Source: an uncultured Prolixibacteraceae bacterium (lineage in GTDB: Bacteria; Bacteroidota; Bacteroidia; Bacteroidales; Prolixibacteraceae). From it: a DNA stretch of 64,000 nt. A program made the position numbers and the translations under genes. Location of the stretch: the NCBI GenBank assembly GCA_937915865.1, contig CALGIG010000015.1:248001-312000 (forward strand), in the 5' to 3' direction. Below the pieces are notes generated by a model, which ran no database searches, was not told the DNA's origin, and was given only the letters and a program-made list of their open reading frames with translations. Positions within the stretch are counted from its first letter, which is position 1. Each line of letters opens with the position of its first letter. Shown here one piece after another: positions 47,988 through 56,868 of the stretch.

Positions 47988-49451
47988 TTAAAGCATAGGG
48001 CTCAAAATACGTGAAAATGATTCTTTGATTTTGTTCAGACGGGGTCGTTTTTTCCATTCATCCAGAAGGATCAACTCACTTTTTTCTTGATCTTTGAAGA
48101 ATTGCATGGTTAATTTTTTTGCTATCTCTTCATCATAAATCATAGCGTTTACCTCGAAATTGGTTTCGAGACTGCGAAAATCGAGGTTTGCTGTTCCTAC
48201 TGAACAAAAAATACCATCAGCAATGATGACTTTACTGTGGGCGAAACCAGCTTGGTAGAAATAAACTTTGACTCCAGCTTCGAGCAATTCCTCGATATAC
48301 GAATTAGTTCCCCATTTCGGAGTTATGGCATCCGACAATCCGGGAACAATAATACGAACATCTATTCCTCCCAATGCCGAGGTTTTTAGTGCGGTAACAA
48401 TATCGGGAGTTGGCATTAAATAAGGAGTTGAAATATAAACATAGTCTGAAGCTGAAGTAATGGCCGAAAAATAAGCCTGCCCAATGCTTTCCCAATCTGA
48501 GTCGGGGCCACTGGCTACCATTTGAACTAGCTTTCCGTTTCCCGATTTAATAGACTTAAAATACTCATCCCCTTTCAGAATTTCTTTTGAAACAAAATAC
48601 CAATCGGCCATGAAAATAATTTGTAATGCAGTTGCGCTTCCGCCTGTTACTTTCAGGTGAGTATCGCGCCAGGGACCTATTTCACGAACTCCATCGAGAT
48701 AACGGTCGGCAAAATTAAGCCCACCGACAAACGCCATGGTACCGTCAACCACCATAATTTTACGGTGATTTCGGTAATTTACCCGAGATGTCAGCATAGG
48801 AAACCGGACTTTCATAAAACAATCAACCTGAACACCAGCGCCCGACATTGAGCGGATGAATTTTTTCCGTAACTTCCAACTGCCAACATCATCGAAAATC
48901 AACCGGACTTCAACTCCTTCCTGTGCTTTTTTTATGAGTAATTCGCGTAATTGATTGCCAATTTTATCATTCTCAATAATATAATATTCAAGATGAATGT
49001 GATGTTTAGCCTGTTCAATAGCTTTAAATATTTCAGGGAATGTCTCTTCTCCATTTTGCAAAATTTGTACTTCATTGTCGCTAGTCAAAATGGCATTCGA
49101 ATTACTTAGCAAAAGGTTCATCAACCGTTTTTTTGCATTGAGTTTTTCGCTTATTTCGAAATTACTGGTGGTAAGGTTATCGAGTTGCTCCATTGTTAGG
49201 TTTCGGAGCCTTTCGAGGTCTTTTAAGCCTTTGCGCGAATACATCTTTGTTTTACGGTATTCCTGTCCAAAAAAAAGGTAAATAATAACTCCAACAAAAG
49301 GAAGAAGAACCAGTACCAGTATCCAGCTAATTGTTTTTTCGGGGTTTCGGTTTTGGAGGATAATAAGAATGGCGATGAAAACAACGGTGAGGAAATAAAG
49401 GATGGTCACTAAATTGGGCATCGATTTCCATATACTGATTAAAATATCCAT
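47988..49451 (-). CDS. cls: Cardiolipin synthase (phospholipase D family)
   Basis: A 487-residue membrane enzyme joining two phosphatidylglycerol molecules into cardiolipin. The start is set at the ATG at 49451; an upstream frame to 49508 adds no conserved sequence. Two N-terminal membrane helices (ILYFLTVVFIAILIILQN and ISWILVLVLLPFVGVIIYLF) precede two HKD catalytic motifs: NYRNHRKIMVVDGTMAFVGG near residue 225 and FAHSKVIIADGIFCSVGTAN near 405, both complete. Length and layout match bacterial ClsA. Monocistronic, between a Cys-rich protein gene and menE. Confidence 0.94.
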   Translation of the reverse strand: MDILISIWKSMPNLVTILYFLTVVFIAILIILQNRNPEKTISWILVLVLLPFVGVIIYLFFGQEYRKTKMYSRKGLKDLERLRNLTMEQLDNLTTSNFEISEKLNAKKRLMNLLLSNSNAILTSDNEVQILQNGEETFPEIFKAIEQAKHHIHLEYYIIENDKIGNQLRELLIKKAQEGVEVRLIFDDVGSWKLRKKFIRSMSGAGVQVDCFMKVRFPMLTSRVNYRNHRKIMVVDGTMAFVGGLNFADRYLDGVREIGPWRDTHLKVTGGSATALQIIFMADWYFVSKEILKGDEYFKSIKSGNGKLVQMVASGPDSDWESIGQAYFSAITSASDYVYISTPYLMPTPDIVTALKTSALGGIDVRIIVPGLSDAITPKWGTNSYIEELLEAGVKVYFYQAGFAHSKVIIADGIFCSVGTANLDFRSLETNFEVNAMIYDEEIAKKLTMQFFKDQEKSELILLDEWKKRPRLNKIKESFSRILSPML

Positions 49452-49586
49452 TTTCCTGATTGTTGTTTTATGGCGATTAAATTTCAGGAAAAATTGAAAT
49501 AAAACCAAATAAAAAGCTTGTTCAGTTGTAATATATCTAATACCGTAGAAAAATGGAAAAATAATTTGACTTTGAGTATCAGTTTA

Positions 49587-50711
49587 TTACTGAACCCTTT
49601 GAATAATTTGCATCAATTCTCCTCTTTTGATTTTTCCACTTTCGGTTAGCGGAAATTGCTGAACGAATACGATGGCTTTAGGTTGTTCAAAAGGAGATAA
49701 AGTTGAACGTATTTTTTCTTCAAGTTCTTTGGTGTCAGAACGATTTCCCTCGATAACAAGAACAATGCGCTCACCAAGTTTTATATCAGGAACACTGGAA
49801 ATGACAAATGGATGAAGGATGAGTTTATGCAATTTCTTCTCAATCGTTTCTGGCGAATATTTTATTCCTCCTGAAATGATGACTGAATCTGACCTACCCA
49901 GAATACGGAATGATGTACTAGACTGAAGCTCTGCCAAATCATTGGTTTTTAGTGTTTCACCAAATTCGGGAAGATGAACCTGCAGGCATCCGTTTTCTTG
50001 TAGACTAACCCAAATACCAGGTAAACAGTGGTACAAATCAGATCTTAATTGACCCGAAAGTTCTCTGAGAGCAATGTGCGAAGCAGTTTCAGTCATGCCG
50101 TATGTTGAGACAATGCGGCTATTTAATAACATAAGTTTACTTTCGAGTTTTGCTGAAATAGCTGATCCACCAACAAGCAGATTTCGGATATTTTGAAGTT
50201 TTTGCTCTCCCAATGGCAGCTCCAAAATTTTAATAACTTGATTGGGGACCAGGGCGCCAAGGTCATATATTTGATGGTTCAGAAAACCAAAATCAGTGGT
50301 AGGGTCAACGGTCACTAAGTTCATTTTCCCTACTATGGCCCTGACAACCATCATTTTACCTGCTATATACCGGCAGGGAAGACTTAATAAAAGTGTATCA
50401 GTTTGCTGAAGATTAAAGTATTCAATTGTACGCCTGGCACTTTTTTGCATAATATATTTGGGTAGTTCAATGGTTTTGGGTTTGCCGGTACTGCCTGAAG
50501 TTTGTGCCATAATATAAGTCGACTCCGAGAACCATTCGTTTAGGAACAAATATAATTCCCGCTCCCATTCCGAAAGAGTTTCTTTTTCAAGTGATCTGGC
50601 AATTTGGTCCCGATCAAATTTTTCACCATTGAGTAATATGAATGCTTCTTGTTCCATCTTTATAGTTCGAAGTTTGACTGTTCCGGGTTTTAGGTTACGT
50701 GTTAATGTCAT
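49587..50711 (-). CDS. menE: o-Succinylbenzoate-CoA ligase
   Basis: A 374-residue AMP-forming ligase of menaquinone synthesis that activates o-succinylbenzoate with CoA. The ATG at 50711 is preferred over a TTG three codons upstream. The adenylation signature YIMAQTSGSTGKPKTIEL lies near residue 66, STYGMTETASHIALREL near 205, FRILGRSDSVIISGGIKYSP near 268 and the C-terminal catalytic Lys region PLTESGKIKRGEL near 355. It is shorter than E. coli MenE (451), as is typical of the compact Bacteroidota form. It follows menC on the same strand after about 100 bases. Confidence 0.92.
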   Translation of the reverse strand: MTLTRNLKPGTVKLRTIKMEQEAFILLNGEKFDRDQIARSLEKETLSEWERELYLFLNEWFSESTYIMAQTSGSTGKPKTIELPKYIMQKSARRTIEYFNLQQTDTLLLSLPCRYIAGKMMVVRAIVGKMNLVTVDPTTDFGFLNHQIYDLGALVPNQVIKILELPLGEQKLQNIRNLLVGGSAISAKLESKLMLLNSRIVSTYGMTETASHIALRELSGQLRSDLYHCLPGIWVSLQENGCLQVHLPEFGETLKTNDLAELQSSTSFRILGRSDSVIISGGIKYSPETIEKKLHKLILHPFVISSVPDIKLGERIVLVIEGNRSDTKELEEKIRSTLSPFEQPKAIVFVQQFPLTESGKIKRGELMQIIQRVQ

Positions 50712-50815
50712 TATTCGCAAATTGTATCTTACAATTCGAGATGTTTTAAACTACACTTTTCCTGTGTTCCCTGATTCATTTTCGAATCTTCAAACTCTCA
50801 AAATTTATTAATTTA

Positions 50816-51877
50816 TTAAAAATCATCGTCTTCCTGCTCTTTGTCAAGGTTTTGCAGGTTCCAGCTTCGTTCAGGTCTAAACCACAATTGTTCTCCGGAA
50901 ATTTCAAGAGGCGAGTCAAAGTTATTAGTGAAAAGCTGGCCAGTCCCCAAACCTTGTTCATTTTTTGCCTGAATGTGGAAAGTCCATTGGGCAATGGCAT
51001 TTAACCCAATATTCGATTCAAGCGCCGAAGTTATCCACCAGCCACAATTGTTTTGGCTGGCTAGTTCAATCCATTTTTCGCATCCGCTCAATCCTCCGTG
51101 CAGACTAGGTTTTAGTATTAAATAAGCTGGCTTTACTGTTTCGAGCAATTGCTGTTTCTCTTTGAGTGTAGTAATGTAAATCAATTCCTCATCGAGGGCA
51201 ATAGGTACTGGCGATTTACAACATAAATCGGCCAACTCCTGCCATCGACCTGTTTCAATAGGTTGCTCGATGGAATGAATGTGCAGATCGGCTAAACGAT
51301 TTAGGTTTTTGAGCGCTGTTTTATACGAATAAGCGCAATTGGCATCAACCCTTAGTGTAATTTTATCAGGTGGAAATTCGTTTCTGATCGATTTCAGTAT
51401 CTCAAATTCAGTTTCGAAATCAAGCGCCCCGATTTTCATTTTTATACAACGAAAACCTGCTTCGAGCTTTGCTTTAATTTGTTGCTTCATAAATTCAGGC
51501 GTACCCATCCAAATTAATCCGTTGATTGGAATTCCTTGCTTTCCATGTGTAAAGGCTGATGGGAAAAGCTCTTTTGTCCCGCCGTTTTTCAAATCGAGTA
51601 ATGCAGTTTCAATACCAAATTTTATTGATGGCCAATTATTCAGTTCGTTTTGATTAATAATAAAATAATCGATTTGATTACATACCTGGAACAGTTTTGC
51701 ACTCATTTTTTGTGGGCTATCAAGGCTCAAATTGGGCAATGGCGCACATTCTCCAATTCCGGTATTTTCTCCGTCGGTTATAAAAATAAACCAGGTGTCG
51801 CGTGTCGTATAAACGCCGCGGGAGGTTCCTGATGCTTGCTTAAACTGAAGTGTATATTTCTGAAATGAAGCGCGCAT
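50816..51877 (-). CDS. menC: o-Succinylbenzoate synthase
   Basis: A 353-residue enolase-superfamily enzyme that dehydrates SHCHC to o-succinylbenzoate in menaquinone synthesis. Active-site elements are visible: the KxK motif in FRCIKMKIGALDF near residue 145, metal ligands in RVDANCAYSYKTAL near 176, SIEQPIETGRW near 200 and PIALDEELIYI near 224, and the second-base lysine in AYLILKPSLHGGLSG near 250. The acidic tail (NLDKEQEDDDF) is unremarkable. It lies 5 bases after folK and upstream of menE, on the same strand. Confidence 0.93.
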   Translation of the reverse strand: MRASFQKYTLQFKQASGTSRGVYTTRDTWFIFITDGENTGIGECAPLPNLSLDSPQKMSAKLFQVCNQIDYFIINQNELNNWPSIKFGIETALLDLKNGGTKELFPSAFTHGKQGIPINGLIWMGTPEFMKQQIKAKLEAGFRCIKMKIGALDFETEFEILKSIRNEFPPDKITLRVDANCAYSYKTALKNLNRLADLHIHSIEQPIETGRWQELADLCCKSPVPIALDEELIYITTLKEKQQLLETVKPAYLILKPSLHGGLSGCEKWIELASQNNCGWWITSALESNIGLNAIAQWTFHIQAKNEQGLGTGQLFTNNFDSPLEISGEQLWFRPERSWNLQNLDKEQEDDDF

Positions 51878-51882
51878 AGAAG

Positions 51883-52380
51883 TTATGAATTATGAGTTGT
51901 AAGTTTCTGTACAGATAAATGATCGGTACATTCTTCGAGTAATTTGTTGATGGTTTTTTTGAAAATTGGATGAATCATTTCTGGAGCAATTTCTGCGAGT
52001 GGTACCAATACAAATTTCCTGTCCTGAATACGGGGATGTGGAATAACAAGATATTCCTGGTTTATTACCTGGTTGCCAAAAAATAAAATATCGATATCTA
52101 TTAAACGCGAATCATACTGGTTTTCCTTTCGGATGCGGCCCATTTCATGTTCGATATTATGTACCTGAACCAAGACTTCTTCCGGGGTAAGCTCGGTTTC
52201 AAATTCAAGAGCCTGGTTCCAGAACATATCATCTGATTCGAAGCCCCATGGTTCGGTTTCATAAATAGCCGACTCTTTAGTAATCGCGCCCAGTTGCGCT
52301 GTAAGTCGTTTTTTCGTTTCAGAAAAAATCAGTTGTTTGTCGCCTAAATTTCCTCCTAAAAGGATATATAGTTTAATCAT
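51883..52380 (-). CDS. folK: HPPK (7,8-dihydro-6-hydroxymethylpterin pyrophosphokinase)
   Basis: A 165-residue folate-pathway enzyme that pyrophosphorylates 6-hydroxymethyl-dihydropterin. Classical HPPK segments are present: YILLGGNLGDKQLIFSETKK (residues 5-24), ESAIYETEPWGFESDDMFWN near 37, and the signature NQYDSRLIDIDILFFGNQVI near 90 with the metal-binding Asp pair, followed by IPHPRIQDRKFVLVPLAEI near 115. It is the first gene of folK-menC-menE and divergent from sppA. Confidence 0.96.
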   Translation of the reverse strand: MIKLYILLGGNLGDKQLIFSETKKRLTAQLGAITKESAIYETEPWGFESDDMFWNQALEFETELTPEEVLVQVHNIEHEMGRIRKENQYDSRLIDIDILFFGNQVINQEYLVIPHPRIQDRKFVLVPLAEIAPEMIHPIFKKTINKLLEECTDHLSVQKLTTHNS

Positions 52381-52589
52381 TTACTCGTAATTTAATCTCA
52401 ATAGCCACTTTAATCGGACCAATGCGTTCAAGTTTATTCATTTATTTTTCTCAATACCTGTTCCAATGACTGTTTTCATTCCGTATTTTGATTCTCAGTA
52501 ATCATATAGAAAATGTGTAACAAAAACACTATTTTCGTACAAATCTATCGTACATTTTATTCGAAACAAACTAATTGAAGAAAATACGC

Positions 52590-54359
52590 ATGAAGCAATT
52601 TTTAAAATTTACACTTGCATCGATTGTTGGTGTTATTGTTGCAGGGATTTTGCTCCTTTTTATTTTCATTGGGGTAATTACTGCTATGGTTTCTAGTTCT
52701 GATGAAACTGTGCAATCTGAAAGCAATAGCGTTTTGCTGCTAAAATTTGATCACCAGATTGTTGACCGGGCCAAAAAGAATCCATTTGAGGGTTTGAATT
52801 TTGGTTTCCTGGAGAGTGAAAAAACAGTAGGATTGAACGATATTCTCGATTGCATCCGAAAAGCAAAGGCCGATCATAACATTTTGGGCATTTACCTTAA
52901 TCCAACCGACATTGCTGCCGGAGTGGGCACAGTTGAGGAAATCAGAACAGCTTTGAAAGATTTTAAAACTTCGGGTAAATTCATCTATGCTTATGGCGAA
53001 AATATTTCACAGAAAGCATATTACCTGGTTTCAGTTGCCGATTCTGTAATCCTGAATCCTCAGGGGTCAATCGACTTCAGAGGGTTGGGTGGCGAACGTA
53101 CGTTTTACAAAAAAGGGCTTGAAAAGCTTGGCGTTGAAATGCAGATTATTCGACACGGAAAATTTAAATCGGCTGTTGAACCATTTATTCTCGACAAAAT
53201 GAGCCCTGAAAATAAGCTCCAGACCGAAACTTACCTTAAAAGTTTGTGGAAAGAAATGCTTTACGATATTTCAGCTTCACGTAAAATTAGCACTGAAGAA
53301 CTAAATAATATAGCCAATATGGTGGCAACATTCAGAAAAGCTGCTTTTGCCAAAGAACGAAAATTGGTCGATCGCCTGAAATACAAAGATCAGGTTATTG
53401 ATGACTTGAAAAAGCTGACATTAACCGATCAGAAAGACGATGTTAGGGCAATTGATATTTATAAATATATTAAGGTTCCGGAAGTTAAAGAGCTGAAAAC
53501 TTTAGCTAGGAAAAAGATTGCAGTGATTTATGCTTCGGGCGAAATCGACGCATCGGCTTCGGATGACGGAATAAAATCGGAAGAACTCTCAAAAACTATT
53601 CGTGAAGCTCGCCGCGATTCGTCGATATGTGCAATTGTGTTGCGAATTAATTCTCCGGGTGGAAGCGCTTATGGTTCGGATGTTATTTGGCGCGAAGTTA
53701 AACTTGCTGCGAAAGCAAAACCTGTTGTTGCCTCAATGGGTGATGTTGCTGCATCGGGCGGTTATTATATCGCCTGTGCTGCTGATACTATTATGGCCGA
53801 CCGCACGACAATTACCGGTTCAATAGGTATCTTTGGTATGATTCCAAATTTTCAGAACCTCCTTTCGAACAAATTGGGTATAACCCAGGATGTTGTAACA
53901 ACAAACGACCATTCAGACATGATTTCGGTAACACGACCAATGACAGAATTTGAGCGGGGATTAATGCAAAACATGATTGAAACTGGTTACGATACTTTTA
54001 TTTCGCATGTGGCTGATGGTAGAAAAATGGACAAGGTAGTTGTTGATGAGATAGGTCAGGGCCGGGTTTGGGCTGCTACAAATGCTAAGGAAATAAAGCT
54101 GGTTGATGTATTTGGCGGCCTAACCGATGCTATTGAACTTGCAAAGAAAATGGCAAAGCTTGACACTTACCGTATTGTAAATTTACCGAAGCTGAAAGAT
54201 CCGTTTGAAGAACTGATGAAGGAATTTACTGGTTCGGCCAAAGCCAAATTTATGAAAGACGAGATGGGAGAAACCTACAAATATTACCAGGAACTGCGTG
54301 GAGTTGTAGCACAACGAGGCGTTTTGGCTCGTATTCCATACGATATTGATATTCACTAA
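52590..54359 (+). CDS. sppA: Signal peptide peptidase SppA (67 kDa type)
   Basis: A 589-residue inner-membrane serine protease degrading cleaved signal peptides. The ATG at 52590 is preferred over a TTG at 52575. A single membrane helix (FTLASIVGVIVAGILLLFIF) is followed by two tandem S49 domains. The catalytic Lys is in IIRHGKFKSAVEPFILDKM near residue 190 and the catalytic Ser in ASMGDVAASGGYYIACAAD near 387, the Lys/Ser dyad split between domains as in E. coli SppA. GSIGIFGMIPNF and GRVWAATNAKEIKLVD are also typical. Likely cotranscribed with the cyclophilin gene 108 bases downstream. Confidence 0.95.
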   Translation: MKQFLKFTLASIVGVIVAGILLLFIFIGVITAMVSSSDETVQSESNSVLLLKFDHQIVDRAKKNPFEGLNFGFLESEKTVGLNDILDCIRKAKADHNILGIYLNPTDIAAGVGTVEEIRTALKDFKTSGKFIYAYGENISQKAYYLVSVADSVILNPQGSIDFRGLGGERTFYKKGLEKLGVEMQIIRHGKFKSAVEPFILDKMSPENKLQTETYLKSLWKEMLYDISASRKISTEELNNIANMVATFRKAAFAKERKLVDRLKYKDQVIDDLKKLTLTDQKDDVRAIDIYKYIKVPEVKELKTLARKKIAVIYASGEIDASASDDGIKSEELSKTIREARRDSSICAIVLRINSPGGSAYGSDVIWREVKLAAKAKPVVASMGDVAASGGYYIACAADTIMADRTTITGSIGIFGMIPNFQNLLSNKLGITQDVVTTNDHSDMISVTRPMTEFERGLMQNMIETGYDTFISHVADGRKMDKVVVDEIGQGRVWAATNAKEIKLVDVFGGLTDAIELAKKMAKLDTYRIVNLPKLKDPFEELMKEFTGSAKAKFMKDEMGETYKYYQELRGVVAQRGVLARIPYDIDIH

Positions 54360-54467
54360 CATTATCTGATTTAAAAATAATGAGGAACAGGAAATAAGAA
54401 AGTAACATAGCCCACCTGTTGATGTTTTCTTTTTCCTGTTCTTTGTTCGGTATTCAAAAAAAACACA

Positions 54468-55040
54468 ATGAGATTCAAAATTTTACTCTTTTCCTTTACT
54501 CTTTTGGCATTAGGCAGTCAGGCACAAAAAATAGTAAACTGCCTGATAAAGACAGAAATGGGCAACATCACAGTTGAATTGTATGCTGATAAAGCGCCGG
54601 TTACAGTTGCTAATTTTCTGAAATATGTCGACAGTAAATTGTATGATGGAAGTAGTTTTTTTCGTGTTTGTACTCCCGAAAATGAGAAAACCAGGAAAGT
54701 AAAAATTCAGGTTGTACAAGGTGGAGATGTTCCAGAAGGGAAGGAGTTCCCTCCTATCCAGATGGAAACTACAAGGCAAACGGGTCTTCAGCACCTTGAT
54801 GGAACATTATCTATGGCTCGCGATACACCAGATTCGGCAACAAGCAGTTTTTCTATATGTGTAGGCGATCAGCCTGAACTTAATTTTGCAGGGAGAAGAA
54901 ACCCGGATGGGCAGGGCTTTGCAGCTTTTGGCCGGGTCACAAATGGAATGGATGTAGTTCATAAAATCCATGCGCAGGAAGACAAGGACCAATATTTGAT
55001 TAATCCTGTGAAAATCTTATCAATTCGACGAATTAAATGA
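54468..55040 (+). CDS. Exported cyclophilin-type peptidyl-prolyl isomerase
   Basis: A 190-residue protein with a signal peptide (MRFKILLFSFTLLALGSQAQ) and one cyclophilin domain: TEMGNITVELYADKAPVTVA near residue 29, NFLKYVDSKLYDGSSFFRV near 49, GTLSMARDTPDSATSSFSIC near 108 and GFAAFGRVTNGMDVVHKIH near 148. The usual active-site F-F-R is present (SSFFRV). It should catalyse prolyl cis-trans isomerisation in the periplasm to assist folding of exported proteins. It lies downstream of sppA, followed by a weak hairpin. Confidence 0.93.
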   Translation: MRFKILLFSFTLLALGSQAQKIVNCLIKTEMGNITVELYADKAPVTVANFLKYVDSKLYDGSSFFRVCTPENEKTRKVKIQVVQGGDVPEGKEFPPIQMETTRQTGLQHLDGTLSMARDTPDSATSSFSICVGDQPELNFAGRRNPDGQGFAAFGRVTNGMDVVHKIHAQEDKDQYLINPVKILSIRRIK

Positions 55041-55045
55041 TTCTT

Positions 55046-55092
55046 GGAGGAACCTTAGGTTATTACAGCAAACTTGTATGGTCCTCCTTTTT
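55046..55092 (+). terminator. Possible terminator after the cyclophilin gene
   Basis: GGAGGAACC (55046-55054) and GGTCCTCC (55080-55087) can pair with one bulge and are followed by five T residues. The 25-base loop is long, so this is a weak candidate for the convergent ends. Confidence 0.4.
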
Positions 55093-55103
55093 CAAAATTT
55101 TGT

Positions 55104-56171
55104 TTATTGTTTGGCCCTCACATATTGTAATGACCAGTTGATATTTTCACCTAAAGTTTGGGCTGCGTGCAATGGGAAATATGGGTTACGTAAAGATTCC
55201 CGGGCAATTAGGATTAAATCAGCCTGATTGTTATTAATGATTTCTTCTGCCTGTGTGGCTTCTGTAATCAAGCCAACTGTTCCTGTTAAAATACCGGTTT
55301 CCTGTTTAATTCGGTCAGAGAAAGCAACCTGGTAGCCAGGAGTCAACGGAATTTTCGCATAAGGGATCAATCCGCCTGAAGAACAATCGATAAGATCGAC
55401 ACCTTTTTCTTTCAAAATAGCTGAGAGTTTTACCGCTTCATCAATACTCCAGCCTCCATCAACCCAGTCGGTAGCCGAAATTCTGACAAACAATGGTAAA
55501 TCGTCTGGCCATACCGTTTGAACGGCTCCAACAATTTCGAGCAATAAGCGAATACGGTTTTCGAAGCTACCACCATATTGGTCGGTTCGGCAGTTGCTAA
55601 GCGGCGAAAGGAACTCATGCAACAGGTAGCCGTGTGCAGCATGAATTTCAACGACCTTGTATCCGGCAATTAATGCACGTTCGGCTGCAGCTTTAAAATC
55701 AGAAGTCACTTTTTTAATTCCTTCCAAATCGAGAGTAAGTGGAAGTTGGTCGTCGGGGTTAAAGGGTAGGGCTGAGGGTGCAACGGTTTGCCAGCCTCCT
55801 TCTTCTGGTTTTAGCTGTTTACCTCCGTTCCATGGTAAAGCGCAACCAGCTTTTCGTCCGGCATGGGCAAGTTGAACTCCGGCAACTGATCCCTGCCTAT
55901 GGATAAACGAACTTATTTGTATTAGCTTTTCAATGTGTTCGTCATTATATAAGCCTAAATCGCCGGGAGTAATTCGCGCTTCGGATGAGACTGCAGTAGC
56001 TTCCTGGATAATTAAAGCTGCTCCGCCAACAGCACGGCTTCCATAGTGTACCAGATGCCAGTCGGTGGCAAATCCGTTGGCTGCCGAATATTGACACATG
56101 GGTGAAACTGTTATTCTGTTTTTCAGGGTGATATCTTTTACTGTTAGCGGTGAAAATAATTTTGAATTCAT
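55104..56171 (-). CDS. namA: Old yellow enzyme-family NADPH dehydrogenase (YqjM/NamA type)
   Basis: A 355-residue FMN enzyme of the old yellow enzyme family that reduces activated C=C bonds. The thermophilic-like/YqjM subclass is indicated by KNRITVSPMCQYSAANGFAT (residues 18-37, with the Cys that tunes FMN), GVQLAHAGRKAG near 98, EIHAAHGYLLHEFLSPLSN near 175 with the substrate-binding His pair, RTDQYGGSFENRIRLLLEI near 195 and LILIARESLRNPYFP near 320. The physiological substrate is unknown; detoxification of electrophiles is typical. Monocistronic, convergent with the cyclophilin gene. Confidence 0.94.
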   Translation of the reverse strand: MNSKLFSPLTVKDITLKNRITVSPMCQYSAANGFATDWHLVHYGSRAVGGAALIIQEATAVSSEARITPGDLGLYNDEHIEKLIQISSFIHRQGSVAGVQLAHAGRKAGCALPWNGGKQLKPEEGGWQTVAPSALPFNPDDQLPLTLDLEGIKKVTSDFKAAAERALIAGYKVVEIHAAHGYLLHEFLSPLSNCRTDQYGGSFENRIRLLLEIVGAVQTVWPDDLPLFVRISATDWVDGGWSIDEAVKLSAILKEKGVDLIDCSSGGLIPYAKIPLTPGYQVAFSDRIKQETGILTGTVGLITEATQAEEIINNNQADLILIARESLRNPYFPLHAAQTLGENINWSLQYVRAKQ

Positions 56172-56371
56172 GGCTTTTTATTTTGTTCAGAGATATAACA
56201 AACGGATTCATAGAAGGTTTTGTTTGTTAGAGTGTTCAGTTTTACTAAAAAGATCGGATACGTAAATCCCCCGAAATTTTGCCGGACGAACGGGCTGTTT
56301 TGCAGATTTTTTTCAGGAGGAATATGGATGTGCCAAGTTTGAATTATGTTAAGACTTTAAAACTTTAAGTT

Positions 56372-56527
56372 ATGAAACGATCAGTTGAAATTACAATCCA
56401 TGTATTTTTCTGGATATTATTTACAGCTTTTGTTGTAATGTTGAGCAAGCTTTACCTTGAAGCAAAGCCCGATGCCCTGTTTGCTGCTCATTTTACTTCA
56501 GAAAAACTTCTGGAAAAATCGTATTAA
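56372..56527 (+). pseudogene. Truncated N-terminus resembling a LytS-type sensor kinase
   Basis: A 51-codon frame (MKRSVEITIHVFFWILFTAF, then VVMLSKLYLEAKPDALFAAH) with one membrane helix. The I-H-x-x-F-W-x-x-F opening resembles the first helix of Bacteroidota LytS/histidine-kinase-domain sensors, but the frame ends after residue 51 inside the 3' end of the convergent DUF2905 gene. The remaining kinase is absent, so this looks like a remnant cut by a rearrangement, or alternatively a small membrane protein. An AGTT-TATG start with no ribosome-binding site gives no further help. Confidence 0.45.
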
Positions 56528-56719
56528 CAACGAGCCCACTATACTAATGATAATCATGGTTGTTATCGGGAAATATAACCTGAAGTTTTCTTTTTCAATA
56601 CGAATGTCTCCTGGCAGGCGCCCAAACCAGTTGAGTTTATCACCCGCAAAATAAACGATGGTCCCGATTATTACCACGATCAATCCAACCACAATTATTA
56701 TCTTTCCTGTCTGCTGCAT
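56498..56719 (-). CDS. DUF2905 small membrane protein
   Basis: A 73-residue protein from the ATG at 56719 (MQQTGKIIIVVGLIVVIIGT). It has two hydrophobic helices separated by the conserved DUF2905 loop GDKLNWFGRLPGDIRIEKEN (about residues 25-44), followed by FRLYFPITTMIIISIVGSLL. The family is widespread in bacteria as a small inner-membrane protein of unknown function. The G-R-L-P-G-D-I-R-I segment makes the family assignment secure. The 3' end overlaps the truncated kinase frame by 30 bases. Confidence 0.9.
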   Translation of the reverse strand: MQQTGKIIIVVGLIVVIIGTIVYFAGDKLNWFGRLPGDIRIEKENFRLYFPITTMIIISIVGSLLIRFFQKFF

Positions 56720-56810
56720 TTCTTTTAACAATTTTAAGGGGCATTTCTTACAGTCAAATTTAGTTCGTTACGCTATATTTCTTATCATTTTTGGTTTATA
56801 ATTTGGGTAT

Positions 56811-56847
56811 AAAAAAAGCCTTGAACCTTATCGATCCAGGGCTTTTT
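56811..56847 (-). terminator. Terminator downstream of lpxA, possibly bidirectional
   Basis: A 13-bp stem with one mismatch (56813-56825 against 56835-56847) around a 9-base loop. The outer pairs are runs of A and T, giving a T-tract on both strands. It ends the lpxD-lpxC/fabZ-lpxA transcript. Confidence 0.8.
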
Positions 56848-56868
56848 AACTTTATTTTTCAGAAGAAA

